Positions 26,402 to 35,563 are shown, counted from the first letter of the stretch. The stretch: 62,558 bases of DNA from CAYWVO01 sp964461835 (GCA_964461835.1 CAYWVO010000019.1:1-62558), one strand, 5' to 3'. A program made the numbers and translations. Notes: generated by a model from the sequence alone, not told the origin.

Positions 26402-27193
26402 TTAATACAAGCTTTTGGTCCAGCCTCCGTCGATCGGCAATGCCGTGCCAGTGATATACGACGCCGGTTCGGAGGCCAAAAACGCCACCGCGTTGGCGAA
26501 TTCCTCCGGGGTCCCCACACGTTGCATGGGGACATCGACTTCGATCTTATGATAGAAATCCTCAACCGATCCCTTGCCGGAGTCGGCGAACATCTGCGCC
26601 AGTTCCTCGATTCGCTCGGTCTTAGTATAGCCCGGGCAGACCGAGTTGACCGTAATCCCGTTAGTTGCCACCTGGGCTGACAAGGTCTTGATAAATCCCA
26701 ACACGCCGGCGCGTGCGGTGTTCGACAGGATCAGATTACTGATCGGCTGGCGTGCCGCGACAGACGTGATCGCGATAATGCGCCCCCACTGTTGTTTTTT
26801 CATCAGGGGCAGCACCTGGTAACACATATCGATCGTGCTCATCAAGTTGAGTTCTACGCCATTGCGGTAATCCTGCGGGGTGAAATCCTCGTGCATCCCG
26901 GCGGGCGGTCCCCCGGCGTTGGTAACCAGGATATCCAGGCTTCCGGTCGTCTCAACGATATCTTTGATAAAGGGGGTCACCTGAGCAGGATCAGTCACAT
27001 CGCAGGCCGCCGAAATGACATGGGCGCCGGTTTGTTTAACGATATCGTCCCCGGCTTTAGTGATATTCTCGGCAGTACGAGCACAAATGGCAACGATCGC
27101 GCCCTCCCGAGCGAGACGTGTCGCCACTGCTTTCCCCAGTCCGCGACTCGCGGCGGCAACCAGGGCCACCCGATTGGCAATACCTAAATCCAT
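26402..27193 (-). CDS. SDR-family protein with an atypical active site
   Basis: 263 residues with a Rossmann fold: cofactor motif AAASRGLGKAVA, NAGGPPAG, catalytic-region serine in IAITSVAARQP, and C-terminal GTALPIDGGWTKS. The canonical YxxxK is missing: where YSASKAA is expected the sequence reads SNTARAG. Several divergent reductase-like SDRs share this replacement and may be inactive or use another mechanism. AGAGGGAT ribosome site. Second gene of the cluster. Confidence 0.85.
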   Translation of the reverse strand: MDLGIANRVALVAAASRGLGKAVATRLAREGAIVAICARTAENITKAGDDIVKQTGAHVISAACDVTDPAQVTPFIKDIVETTGSLDILVTNAGGPPAGMHEDFTPQDYRNGVELNLMSTIDMCYQVLPLMKKQQWGRIIAITSVAARQPISNLILSNTARAGVLGFIKTLSAQVATNGITVNSVCPGYTKTERIEELAQMFADSGKGSVEDFYHKIEVDVPMQRVGTPEEFANAVAFLASEPASYITGTALPIDGGWTKSLY

Positions 27194-27220
27194 AACGAAT
27201 CCCTCTGGTCCACAACCGGC

Positions 27221-28447
27221 TTAGGAGGTGATGTCGGCAAATGTCGCCTTGTGTCCGCGCCGCATGATTTCCTTGGCATCAGCGTCGCATCGCACGCATT
27301 TATGGTAGATAACATCACCGATGATCTCGGCCTTTTCCGTGCGCTCTTCGTCGGAGAGAAAATAGGCTTCCATGGTGTCGTAGGGGCGCGAGGTACCATC
27401 ACTTTCATATTTGATCGTGATATTGCGCCCGGCATCGAGCACCTTATGCGCGTTTTCAGTCCAGTCGAAACCTTCCATTCCCAAATCAGGATTGATGCGC
27501 AGGTGTGCGGCGAGTGACACGCCGGGGATCCCGGACGCTTCCAATTCTTCGCTGCACTGAATGAAGGTCTCCGGCGAGACGCCATTCCCGATGTTAATCT
27601 CATAGATCGGAGTCGTGCCGTCGTCGCGGAGGTACTCCTTGAATATGTTCAGGAGCATGCGAAATTGGATGGCATTTTGGGTGGACAACAACATCGAGAT
27701 TTTGAAGCGCAAATTCGGAATCTCGCGGGCGTAGTAACAGGCGGCAACGATGGTTGACCAACTGGGATTTAAAAAGAAATTGGCGCCGTTGGTAAGCGCG
27801 GCACGGGTGACCCCGTCGAGATAGAGTAAATGGTTGTTGTCGGCGACCTCCACCCCGCCGAGGTTCCCGAAGGGGGTACCCATGTTTTTAAGGATGACCT
27901 GACTGATACCGTTCCCCATATCCCGGCGATCGAATTTTTCTCCGGTCACCTTTTCCACGTGCGAGAACCGGTCTTCCGGTAATGGCGTGGCGATCAGATT
28001 GGTCGTGCAGAATTTCGCCCCAATAATATTTTCGGCCAGGGCCAGGGTCGCCAGGTGGTCGCCGCCGTAGACGTAGTGTTCGGTCATCGGAACAACCGAG
28101 ATCATCTCTTGCGGAAAGAGCAACTGCTTGTTTTCGGCCACCCGGCGCATGCAGTCGCACGTAACATACGCCCCCTGGAACCCGGAGACTTGCGTGGTCG
28201 CCACGCCAGGTTTATCCGGCTTTAGATTATGGGATTTGAGAAAATCAGCGACTTTGGCGAAATCGTTGGCGTACCCTTCGGCTTTCTCGAGCAGGTCTCC
28301 GAATCCTTTTTCGGCGGCGAGCCGTTTGCGGGTTTCGTATTGCCGTCGCTCGTCGATTTGTTTCCTGATTTCCCTGGCACCGCCGTAGGATTCCAGCAGT
28401 GCGTCCAGCGCCTTGCAGTCTTCATCGCTGAAGAGTTTAAAATGCAT
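27221..28447 (-). CDS. Conserved-looking 408 aa protein of unknown function
   Basis: First gene of the minus-strand metabolic cluster, with an AAGGAG ribosome site. The protein is soluble with no signal peptide. It has an N-terminal charged helical region (residues about 1-80), a glycine-rich central part (YVYGGDHLATLALAENIIGA; NMGTPFGNLGGVEVADNNHLLYLDG; INIGNGVSPETF) and a C-terminal CVRCDAD pair that could bind metal. I do not recognise the family. Being transcribed with homoserine dehydrogenase, SDR, cupin and aldehyde dehydrogenase genes suggests a catalytic role in an amino acid or hydroxy-acid pathway. Confidence 0.6.
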   Translation of the reverse strand: MHFKLFSDEDCKALDALLESYGGAREIRKQIDERRQYETRKRLAAEKGFGDLLEKAEGYANDFAKVADFLKSHNLKPDKPGVATTQVSGFQGAYVTCDCMRRVAENKQLLFPQEMISVVPMTEHYVYGGDHLATLALAENIIGAKFCTTNLIATPLPEDRFSHVEKVTGEKFDRRDMGNGISQVILKNMGTPFGNLGGVEVADNNHLLYLDGVTRAALTNGANFFLNPSWSTIVAACYYAREIPNLRFKISMLLSTQNAIQFRMLLNIFKEYLRDDGTTPIYEINIGNGVSPETFIQCSEELEASGIPGVSLAAHLRINPDLGMEGFDWTENAHKVLDAGRNITIKYESDGTSRPYDTMEAYFLSDEERTEKAEIIGDVIYHKCVRCDADAKEIMRRGHKATFADITS

Positions 28448-28584
28448 GGTGGTGCTCCTTCCGGGGTATCCACGCTTTGCCTACGACCTTATGACAACGT
28501 ACCAATATGGAAAAATCGCGCCGTGATTTCTACCGCAAAGCGGAGTAGATTGTCTGAAAGTGCAAACGATTATGCCGACATGCG

Positions 28585-29424
28585 TCATTTTGTCGTGGCC
28601 AGCCGGATCGTGGTCGCCGAGAGCCGCACCACCCCCTCAGAGGCCAGGGCGGTGGCAGCAGCGCGGACGTTTGCTTCGGTCGTACCCAGCAACCGGGCGA
28701 TAACTCGATAACTCACGCGGGATTTCCGGGTCAACTGCCGGACAATTTCCCCTCGGATTTGCCGGCGTGATCCCTCATATCGAGGCCGGCGATTCCCTGA
28801 ACGATAGCCGGGCAGGTGCACCGGTAACCGCAGCCGGGAGTAGTCCATCAGTGCGTTGTGCCATGCGCGGATTTTCCGGCGCGGGAGCATTCGTTGGGCG
28901 AAGGCATCAATCTCCACCACCGGGGTATCCGGGGAGACATTAAATTCTTGGACGATGACGCGGCGAACATTCGTGTCGATTGCGGCCACCCGTTTTCCGA
29001 AGACAAAGACCTGTATGGCGCGGGCAGTATAGGGGCCAATCCCCGGCAACCGACGAAGCTCGGTTTCCTTGGTGGGAAGCCGTCCACCATGCTCAGCAAC
29101 CAGGGTCCGGGCGAGACGTCCCAAGTACAGGGCGCGTCGATTGTACCCTAAGCCGGACCAGGCGGCGAGCAATTCGCGGTCGGAGGCGCCGGCCAGCGCC
29201 GCCCAAGTCGGCCAGCGGGTGAACCAGTTTTTGAGCTTGGGAACCACACGATCGACCTGGGTCTGTTGGAGCATAATCTCTGCAACGGTTATGCGATACG
29301 GATCGGTGGTGTGGCGAAACAGGAGGTCTCGACCATGCCGGCGGTAGAACCGGAAGATTTTGAGGCGGAAGCGACGGATTTCTTCCTCCGAAATTGCTGC
29401 CAATGATGTCGGCCGCGGTGCCAT
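28585..29424 (-). CDS. MutY-like HhH-GPD DNA glycosylase without an iron-sulfur cluster
   Basis: 279 residues. The MutY signature TVAEIMLQQTQVDRVVPKL, the helix-hairpin-helix LRRLPGIGPYTARAIQ and the catalytic-region aspartate in AAIDTNVRRV are present. The four cysteines that normally ligate [4Fe-4S] after this region are absent, and the C-terminal NUDIX-like domain is replaced by what looks like a winged helix (about residues 225-275). It probably excises a mismatched or oxidised base. The start is ATG 29424; the ribosome site is weak. Confidence 0.8.
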   Translation of the reverse strand: MAPRPTSLAAISEEEIRRFRLKIFRFYRRHGRDLLFRHTTDPYRITVAEIMLQQTQVDRVVPKLKNWFTRWPTWAALAGASDRELLAAWSGLGYNRRALYLGRLARTLVAEHGGRLPTKETELRRLPGIGPYTARAIQVFVFGKRVAAIDTNVRRVIVQEFNVSPDTPVVEIDAFAQRMLPRRKIRAWHNALMDYSRLRLPVHLPGYRSGNRRPRYEGSRRQIRGEIVRQLTRKSRVSYRVIARLLGTTEANVRAAATALASEGVVRLSATTIRLATTK

Positions 29425-29996
29425 GGCGGTAAGATATATAACATCCGCAAGCTCGGTTCAATTGTTCAAACCAATCCTTGCGGAAATGCAAACACTGAAC
29501 CCTGCACACGGTGGTATCGAGAGTGTTAGTATTGGGTAAACACGGTTAGAATTTGGTGAAATCGGCTTGCGGCGTATTGACAGACCGCAGCCGATCGTGT
29601 ACGCTTTCGCTCAAAACGTGGCAAGCGAGTGAACTGATGCCATTTGAGTCTCGAAAACTGATCCTACGCGCCGTCTTTTTCCCGCAGGGTTCCATCCCGT
29701 CTTGTTCCCGCTGCCGCCTCGGCGGCGAGGAGGATTTACCCATCTAATTGGTACTAACCTGTACTTGGCACCCGGGGGACAGCGTTTGATCGACCTGTCT
29801 CCCCTTTCATTTTCTGCCATCAGGGTAAATATCTCGCTATTACAGAGTTGTTAATCCAACAAGTCACCTCCATACCATGCTGTCTGTTATCTAAATTCCC
29901 ACGTCTTCGCTAGGCTTTTGACGAAAAATGCTGCAAACTTGTGGAAAATTTCACGAAATTTAAGTATAGAGAGCCGGGAGATTAACGAGGGGAGCA
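29425..29996. other. Long intergenic region with dyads, no gene recognised
   Basis: 572 bp between divergent genes. It holds an imperfect dyad around TTGACA (29562-29573 with 29586-29596), a GCCGCC/GGCGGC hairpin at 29713-29726, and a GGGGGACAG/CTGTCTCCCC hairpin followed by TTTCATTTT near 29774-29812. Short frames here show no family features. A small RNA is possible but unsupported beyond these elements. The promoter of the multiheme operon should lie in the right-hand half. Confidence 0.4.
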
Positions 29997-30053
29997 ATGT
30001 TTCGCGATAATCTTCAACCGAGTAACCGAATCATCCACGTGCGATTATTATGA
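29997..30053 (+). CDS. 18-codon leader frame coupled to the 11-heme cytochrome gene
   Basis: A strong GAGGGGAG ribosome site precedes ATG 29997. The frame encodes MFRDNLQPSNRIIHVRLL and its TGA (30051-30053) overlaps the ATG of the next gene. That next gene has no ribosome site of its own, so translation of this peptide probably loads ribosomes for it. No match to a known leader peptide. Confidence 0.45.
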   Translation: MFRDNLQPSNRIIHVRLL

Positions 30054-32002
30054 TGAGACGATGGCGAAAATTTGACTTCGGGGTATCCACCCGCATATAC
30101 CTCGTAGCTACTGCGCTGATAGTGATTAGTTTGTTAATGTTCACTAACCCCTGTATTGCTCAAGATCAACCACCAACCAACGAGAACTGCTTGTCCTGCC
30201 ATGAGACGGTCATGGATGATCCGGAGCATCGCTATGATTCTTTGGTGCAGGGGTCGGTGCACGGCAGCTTTGAGTGTGTGCAATGTCATTTTTCAATAGA
30301 GGGACTTCCGCACGAGGAGGAACTACCGCCGGTTGAGTGTGGTGCGTGCCATGCCGGGGCTGCTGAGGAATACGAATGTCATGGCCGCCTCCAGTTGGGT
30401 GAAGTCGAAGATGTGCCGACCTGCCATGATTGCCACGGCGCCCACGATATTCTGCCAATTGAGGATAAAGAGTCCCGGGTACATCCTCTCAATCTGCCCA
30501 ACACGTGCGGGAGATGCCACGAGGACATTAACCTGATCAAAAAGCATGAGATTCTCTTCCAGAAACCGGTAGAGATATTCAAGAGCAGTGTCCATGGCCA
30601 GGCGTCAATGGGTGGGGTCTACCTCGCCGCAACTTGTAATGACTGCCATGCAACCGGCGGCAGTTCACACAAAATCTGTCCCCCGGGTATGCCCGATTCA
30701 CCAATTAATCATTTTAACATTCCGGAAACCTGCGGCAAATGCCATCGGGCGATTAAACAGGACTACCTGGAGGGAATCCACGGCAAGTTGACCATGCGCG
30801 GGGAGACCGATTCGCCGGTCTGCACCGATTGCCACGGGGAACATGGTATTCTGCGCACCGATGACCCACGATCGCCGGTCTCCCCCACCCGGGTGGCGGA
30901 AGCTACCTGCGCTCCCTGCCATGAATCGGCGCGGCTGAATGAGAAGTACGGGATACCAACCGGTCGGCTGGAAACGTTCATCGACACCTATCATGGCCTG
31001 AAGAGTAAGGCGGGTGATGTCACAGTGGCTAATTGCGCGTCTTGCCATGGGGCGCATCGAATTCTGCCACACACAGATCCGACATCGTCGATCCATCCAT
31101 CGAATTTGACCGAGACCTGCGGCGAGTGTCACCCCGGTATTTCCAAAGCGGTAGCAACCGCCCCGATCCATGGTACGCCGGGTGTCTCACAAACTCCGGC
31201 GGCAAATATCGTCAAGCAGATTTATATCGTTGCCATCGTCTTGATCATCGGCGCGATGGTTCTCCACTGGCTGCTCGATCTGCGTAAGCAAATTGCCTCG
31301 GTAATACGCAAAAACCCGGTCCGCCGGATGACACTCAATGAACTGTGGCAACATACGTTCCTGATGGTCACATTTATCGCCCTGGTGATCAGCGGGTTTT
31401 CTCTGCGGTTCTCCGATGCTTTCTGGGTGAGGGTATTATTTGGCTATGAGGGCGGATTTGCCGCCCGGGGTACGCTCCACCGGGTGGCGGCGATTCTATT
31501 CACGCTGACGGTCTTTTGGCATCTCTGGTATCTCACGACCCGGAAGGGGCGGCAGTTCATGCGCGATATTTGGCCCCGTCCGAAGGATTTCCGTCAATTT
31601 GGCTCGATGATTCTCTACAACATCGGCAAAGGCAATACGCGGCCCCGGTTTGGGCGGTTCAGCTACGTGGAAAAGGCGGAATACTGGGCGCTGGTCTGGG
31701 GATCGGTAGTGATGATTCTCACCGGCATCGCGCTGTGGTTCGATAACGAAATCGCCAAAGTGGTCCCCAAGGGATTTTTGGATGTGATGCTGGTTGTCCA
31801 TTACTATGAAGCGTGGCTGGCCACACTGGCGATTGCAATCTGGCATTTGTATTCCACGATCTTCAATCCCGCCGTCTACCCGATGAATCCCTCCTGGCTC
31901 ACCGGTAAAATGCCACGCGAGATGTACAGACATGAGCATCCGGGTATGCCGGTACCGGAAGAGGAAGTTCCTCCACGAACAAAGGACCCCGATGAACACT
32001 AG
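30050..32002 (+). CDS. Undecaheme cytochrome c fused to a b561-type membrane domain
   Basis: 650 residues. A signal anchor (about 15-35) is followed by about 350 periplasmic residues with eleven CXXCH motifs, arranged as doubled-CXXCH modules. A b561/HydC-like membrane domain follows (about 390-620) with helices such as HTFLMVTFIALVISGFSLRF and ALVWGSVVMILTGIALWF and conserved histidines (TLHRVAA, FWHLWYL, VHYYEAWLA, IWHLYS). The architecture recalls CbcL-type quinol oxidoreductases. It probably passes electrons between membrane quinone and periplasmic hemes. In the third module the usual HG loop reads EYECHGR, an extra CH without a full motif. It overlaps the 19-heme gene by 11 bases. Confidence 0.85.
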   Translation: MMRRWRKFDFGVSTRIYLVATALIVISLLMFTNPCIAQDQPPTNENCLSCHETVMDDPEHRYDSLVQGSVHGSFECVQCHFSIEGLPHEEELPPVECGACHAGAAEEYECHGRLQLGEVEDVPTCHDCHGAHDILPIEDKESRVHPLNLPNTCGRCHEDINLIKKHEILFQKPVEIFKSSVHGQASMGGVYLAATCNDCHATGGSSHKICPPGMPDSPINHFNIPETCGKCHRAIKQDYLEGIHGKLTMRGETDSPVCTDCHGEHGILRTDDPRSPVSPTRVAEATCAPCHESARLNEKYGIPTGRLETFIDTYHGLKSKAGDVTVANCASCHGAHRILPHTDPTSSIHPSNLTETCGECHPGISKAVATAPIHGTPGVSQTPAANIVKQIYIVAIVLIIGAMVLHWLLDLRKQIASVIRKNPVRRMTLNELWQHTFLMVTFIALVISGFSLRFSDAFWVRVLFGYEGGFAARGTLHRVAAILFTLTVFWHLWYLTTRKGRQFMRDIWPRPKDFRQFGSMILYNIGKGNTRPRFGRFSYVEKAEYWALVWGSVVMILTGIALWFDNEIAKVVPKGFLDVMLVVHYYEAWLATLAIAIWHLYSTIFNPAVYPMNPSWLTGKMPREMYRHEHPGMPVPEEEVPPRTKDPDEH

Positions 32003-34784
32003 GGTCCGCATCACTCTTCTGTTGGTTGCACTCAGGGTCTTCATGCCCACAGCCGTACCGGCGCAGAGCAGCGACGACTGTATGATCTGCCACGGGGATC
32101 CCGACGCCGTCCGGGAACGGGACGGCGAGGAATACTCGGTGTATGTCGATCACGGCGTATTCCAGCGCTCGGTTCATGGGGAGATGGAATGCGTCATGTG
32201 CCATCAAGACTTGATGGACGTGGAGCTGCCGCACGACGTACCCCTGGAACCAGTCGATTGCTCGATGTGCCATGACGAAATTGCCGAACTCTACAACGCC
32301 AGTCTGCATGGACGGTTGGTCACCACCGGCGCGCCCCTGGCGCCGCGCTGTTGGGACTGCCACGGGGCACATGATATTTTGCCCGCCCACGATGAAAACT
32401 CGCGCGTTACGAAATTCAACATCCCGTTCATGTGCGGCAGTTGCCACAAAGAGGGCACCGAGGTTACCCGGAAGTACGATATTCCCCAGGACTCGATTCT
32501 CACCCACTATTCGCAGAGTATTCATGGCATCGGGCTTTATCAACAGGGGCTGACCGTAACGGCGGTATGTGTCGATTGCCATACGGCACACAATGTGCTG
32601 CCGCATGACGACCCCCGGTCAACGATCTTTCGCGATAACGTCCCCAAGACGTGTGCCAAGTGTCATGGCCGTATTGCAACGGTCCATAAAAAAGTCATCG
32701 AAGGTGAATTGTGGGAAAAAGAACCCAACAAAATCCCAGTATGTATTGAATGCCACGAACCGCACGAAGCACGCAAAATCTATTATGCGGAAGGCGTTGC
32801 GGATCGGGAATGCCTGGAATGTCACAGCAACCCGAATCTGATAACGGTACGCGGTGCCGATACCGTGTCCCTGTATGTTGACTCTCTCCAGGTGAAAAAT
32901 ACGATTCATCGCCGCAACGGTGTTACGTGCGCGCAATGCCACACCGGGGCGACGCCATCAGAACATATCCGTCCCTGTATCACGATCACCGGCAAAGTCG
33001 ATTGTTCGATCTGCCATGCGGAAATCGTGGATACCTACGACGAGAGTATCCACGGCCAACTGGCTGATCGCGGGGATCTCAACGCTCCCCTCTGTCAAGA
33101 TTGTCATCCCCGCCATGCCACCAAGGAGCATCGCAATCCCACATCGCTCACCTACCCCACAAAAGTACCGGAATTGTGTGGCCGCTGTCATCGCAAAGGG
33201 GAGGTGGCGGCAGTTCGCGATACTACCGGGCAACAACAGGATGTTGTGGGCAATTACGTGATGGGGATCCATGGCAAAGGCTTGCTCAAGAGCGGGCTGG
33301 TGGTTACGGCCATGTGCTCTGACTGTCACACGGCCCACAACACCCGACCTCCGGAAGACCCCTCCTCCAGTGTCCATCACAACAACGTTGCCGAGACGTG
33401 CGCGAAGTGCCATAGTGGGATTTACGAGGAATTCTCGCAAAGTATCCATTCTCCGCGTGTTTCTGATAGTGATGAACCGTTGCCCAGTTGTAACGATTGC
33501 CACTTCGCGCATGACATTCTCCGCACGGGGAGTGCGGGTTTTACGCAGACGATTTTGAAGCAATGCGGGTCGTGCCACGAGGAATTGACTGAGTCTTATT
33601 TCGAGACCTTCCACGGCAAGGTTTCCGCGTTGGGGTATGAGGCCGCCGCCAAATGTCATGACTGCCACGGGGCCCACACCATTTTGCCGCCGGATAATCC
33701 GCAATCCACGCTTTCACGGGCGAATATCGTTGAGACCTGCGGCCAATGCCACAAAGGATCACACCGTCAGTTTGCCGGCTATTTGACCCATGCCACGCAC
33801 CACGACAAGGACAAGTACCCGATTCTCTACTACACTTTTTGGTTTATGAGCGGATTGTTGATCGTCACGTTTGTGCTGGCCGGGACGCATACAATTCTCT
33901 GGTTGCCGCGTTCCTTCCAGACGATGCGCCGCATCAAAAAGATGCGGAAACGGCCGCACAAACTGGAATATCGCCGGTTTACCCGTCTGCAGCGTCAGCT
34001 ACATGTCCTGGTGATTATCAGTTTTCTGGGCCTGGCGGTGACCGGGATGACGTTGAAATTTTCCTATCTCGGGTGGGCGCAATGGCTGTCGGGCCTGTTG
34101 GGCGGCTTCGAGTCAGCCGGGTTTATCCACCGGGTGTGTGCCGTGATTACCTTTTTCTATTTCATTGCACATTTGATTGATACTATCGCCACCAAACGCC
34201 GGTCAGGCAAATCCTGGCGGAGGTTTTTGTTCCACCCGAACTCGATGCTGCCCAACCGCAAAGATTTGCGTGACTTGACCGGCAACATCAAGTGGTTCTT
34301 AGGCATCGGACCCCGGCCGGAATATGGTCGGTGGACCTATTGGGAAAAATTTGATTATTTCGCGGTCTTCTGGGGAGTTCTGGTGATCGGCAGTACCGGG
34401 CTGATGCTCTGGTTCCCGGAATTCTTCACCCGTTTTCTCCCCGGCTGGATTATAAATGTGGCCACGATTGTGCATTCCGACGAGGCGTTGTTGGCTACCG
34501 GCTTTATCTTTACCGTGCATTTCTTTAACACGCATTTCCGCCCGGATAAATTCCCGATGGACCCGGTCATCTTCACCGGACGGATGCCGGTGGAGGAGTT
34601 CTTGCATGACCGGCCGGAAGAATACAAGGAGCTTATCCGAACTCGACAGTTGAAAAAACACCTGGTTGAACCCGTGCCCAAACCTCTAGTCACCGGGGCC
34701 AAGATTTTCGGCAGCATCGCTTTAAGTATCGGTATTGCCTTAATCCTGCTGATCATTTACGCCGAAGTGTTCGGCTATCGGTAA
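31992..34784 (+). CDS. Nineteen-heme cytochrome c fused to a b561-type membrane domain
   Basis: 930 residues. After a signal peptide (ending VPAQS) there are nineteen CXXCH motifs in about 590 residues, repeating a unit that reads roughly HG...C-x-DCH..H..LP..DP.S...N...TC..CH. The C-terminal part (about 620-925) carries membrane helices with histidines (RLQRQLHVLVIISFLGLAVTG; FIHRVCAVITFFYFIAHLID; HSDEALLATGFIFTVHFFNTHF), then one last helix. It is an enlarged relative of the upstream gene, and the two probably act together or as alternatives at the quinone pool. The start is ATG 31992, inside the preceding gene's last codons. Confidence 0.85.
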   Translation: MNTRVRITLLLVALRVFMPTAVPAQSSDDCMICHGDPDAVRERDGEEYSVYVDHGVFQRSVHGEMECVMCHQDLMDVELPHDVPLEPVDCSMCHDEIAELYNASLHGRLVTTGAPLAPRCWDCHGAHDILPAHDENSRVTKFNIPFMCGSCHKEGTEVTRKYDIPQDSILTHYSQSIHGIGLYQQGLTVTAVCVDCHTAHNVLPHDDPRSTIFRDNVPKTCAKCHGRIATVHKKVIEGELWEKEPNKIPVCIECHEPHEARKIYYAEGVADRECLECHSNPNLITVRGADTVSLYVDSLQVKNTIHRRNGVTCAQCHTGATPSEHIRPCITITGKVDCSICHAEIVDTYDESIHGQLADRGDLNAPLCQDCHPRHATKEHRNPTSLTYPTKVPELCGRCHRKGEVAAVRDTTGQQQDVVGNYVMGIHGKGLLKSGLVVTAMCSDCHTAHNTRPPEDPSSSVHHNNVAETCAKCHSGIYEEFSQSIHSPRVSDSDEPLPSCNDCHFAHDILRTGSAGFTQTILKQCGSCHEELTESYFETFHGKVSALGYEAAAKCHDCHGAHTILPPDNPQSTLSRANIVETCGQCHKGSHRQFAGYLTHATHHDKDKYPILYYTFWFMSGLLIVTFVLAGTHTILWLPRSFQTMRRIKKMRKRPHKLEYRRFTRLQRQLHVLVIISFLGLAVTGMTLKFSYLGWAQWLSGLLGGFESAGFIHRVCAVITFFYFIAHLIDTIATKRRSGKSWRRFLFHPNSMLPNRKDLRDLTGNIKWFLGIGPRPEYGRWTYWEKFDYFAVFWGVLVIGSTGLMLWFPEFFTRFLPGWIINVATIVHSDEALLATGFIFTVHFFNTHFRPDKFPMDPVIFTGRMPVEEFLHDRPEEYKELIRTRQLKKHLVEPVPKPLVTGAKIFGSIALSIGIALILLIIYAEVFGYR

Positions 34785-34904
34785 TCGGGCGAGAATGAGT
34801 GGCGATTTGCCACGGATGATTGTATAATAGAATTGCAGTACGCCGGGGACATATTGGTGCGGCGAAACACGTAGTCGTGGAAAGCTATATCAAGGAGGGG
34901 TCTC

Positions 34905-35483
34905 ATGAAACTCCGCGTGATTGTTGTTCTACTGGCCGGTGCGTTGATTCTGGCGTGGGGTCTTGGCGGGTTTGCCCAGGAAGAAAAAGAGGGCGAAAAA
35001 AAGGAAGAAAAAAAAGAACCACAGGCTGAGTACGTCGGCGCAAAGAAGTGCAAGTTCTGCCACAAAGCAGAATACGAATCATGGCTGGAAACTCAGCACG
35101 CCCATGCCCTGGAGACCTTGAAGCCCGAAGATCAAAAGAAAGACTCGTGTATAGTGTGCCATGTGACCGGGTTTGGTGTAGCCGACACAATTTTTGCCGG
35201 CGTGCAGTGTGAAGCCTGCCACGGCCCGGGGTCGTTGTACAAGTCGATGAAGATCATGCATCCGAAAAAGTACAAAGAGAATCCGGAAAAGCAGCATCAA
35301 CTCGCCCTGGAAGCCGGCTTGATTTTGCCCACCGAAGAGACCTGCCGTGGCTGCCACAATGAAAAAAGCCCCACATTTAAGGGCTTTGATTTCGACTCGA
35401 TGTTTGTCGCCGGTGTGCACGACCTTCCTGAAGAGGAAGAGCCAACCGAAGAGAAAGAAGAACAAGAAGACGAAGAGAAGTAA
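34905..35483 (+). CDS. Tetraheme cytochrome c554-like periplasmic protein
   Basis: 192 residues: signal peptide (ending GGFAQ), a Lys/Glu-rich linker, then four CXXCH motifs (CKFCH, CIVCH, CEACH, CRGCH). The order and spacing, including YVGAKKCKFCHKAEYESWLETQHAHA, match the cytochrome c554 family of periplasmic shuttles. The tail is strongly acidic. It has a very good AAGGAGGGG ribosome site and its own terminator. It is a likely carrier between the membrane-bound multiheme proteins and the outer-membrane module. Confidence 0.85.
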   Translation: MKLRVIVVLLAGALILAWGLGGFAQEEKEGEKKEEKKEPQAEYVGAKKCKFCHKAEYESWLETQHAHALETLKPEDQKKDSCIVCHVTGFGVADTIFAGVQCEACHGPGSLYKSMKIMHPKKYKENPEKQHQLALEAGLILPTEETCRGCHNEKSPTFKGFDFDSMFVAGVHDLPEEEEPTEEKEEQEDEEK

Positions 35484-35493
35484 TCGGCATAAC

Positions 35494-35510
35494 AACGATA
35501 ACGTATCGTT
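35494..35510. other. Short perfect hairpin after the tetraheme gene
   Basis: AACGATA-ACG-TATCGTT, just downstream of the stop codon and ahead of the terminator; possibly a 3' end stabiliser. Confidence 0.4.
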
Positions 35511-35524
35511 GAATGTTACGACCC

Positions 35525-35563
35525 GGGCCCAGATAATCTGCATGATCATCTGGGCCCATTTTT
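35525..35563 (+). terminator. Rho-independent terminator after the tetraheme gene
   Basis: Stem GGGCCCAGAT 35525-35534 with ATCTGGGCCC 35548-35557, followed by ATTTTT. It separates the b561-multiheme genes from the outer-membrane conduit genes. Confidence 0.85.

Noticed and set aside
32958..33704. 248-codon open frame antisense to the 19-heme gene
   Set aside because: It mirrors the biased codons of repeated heme motifs on the other strand and has no recognisable protein features.
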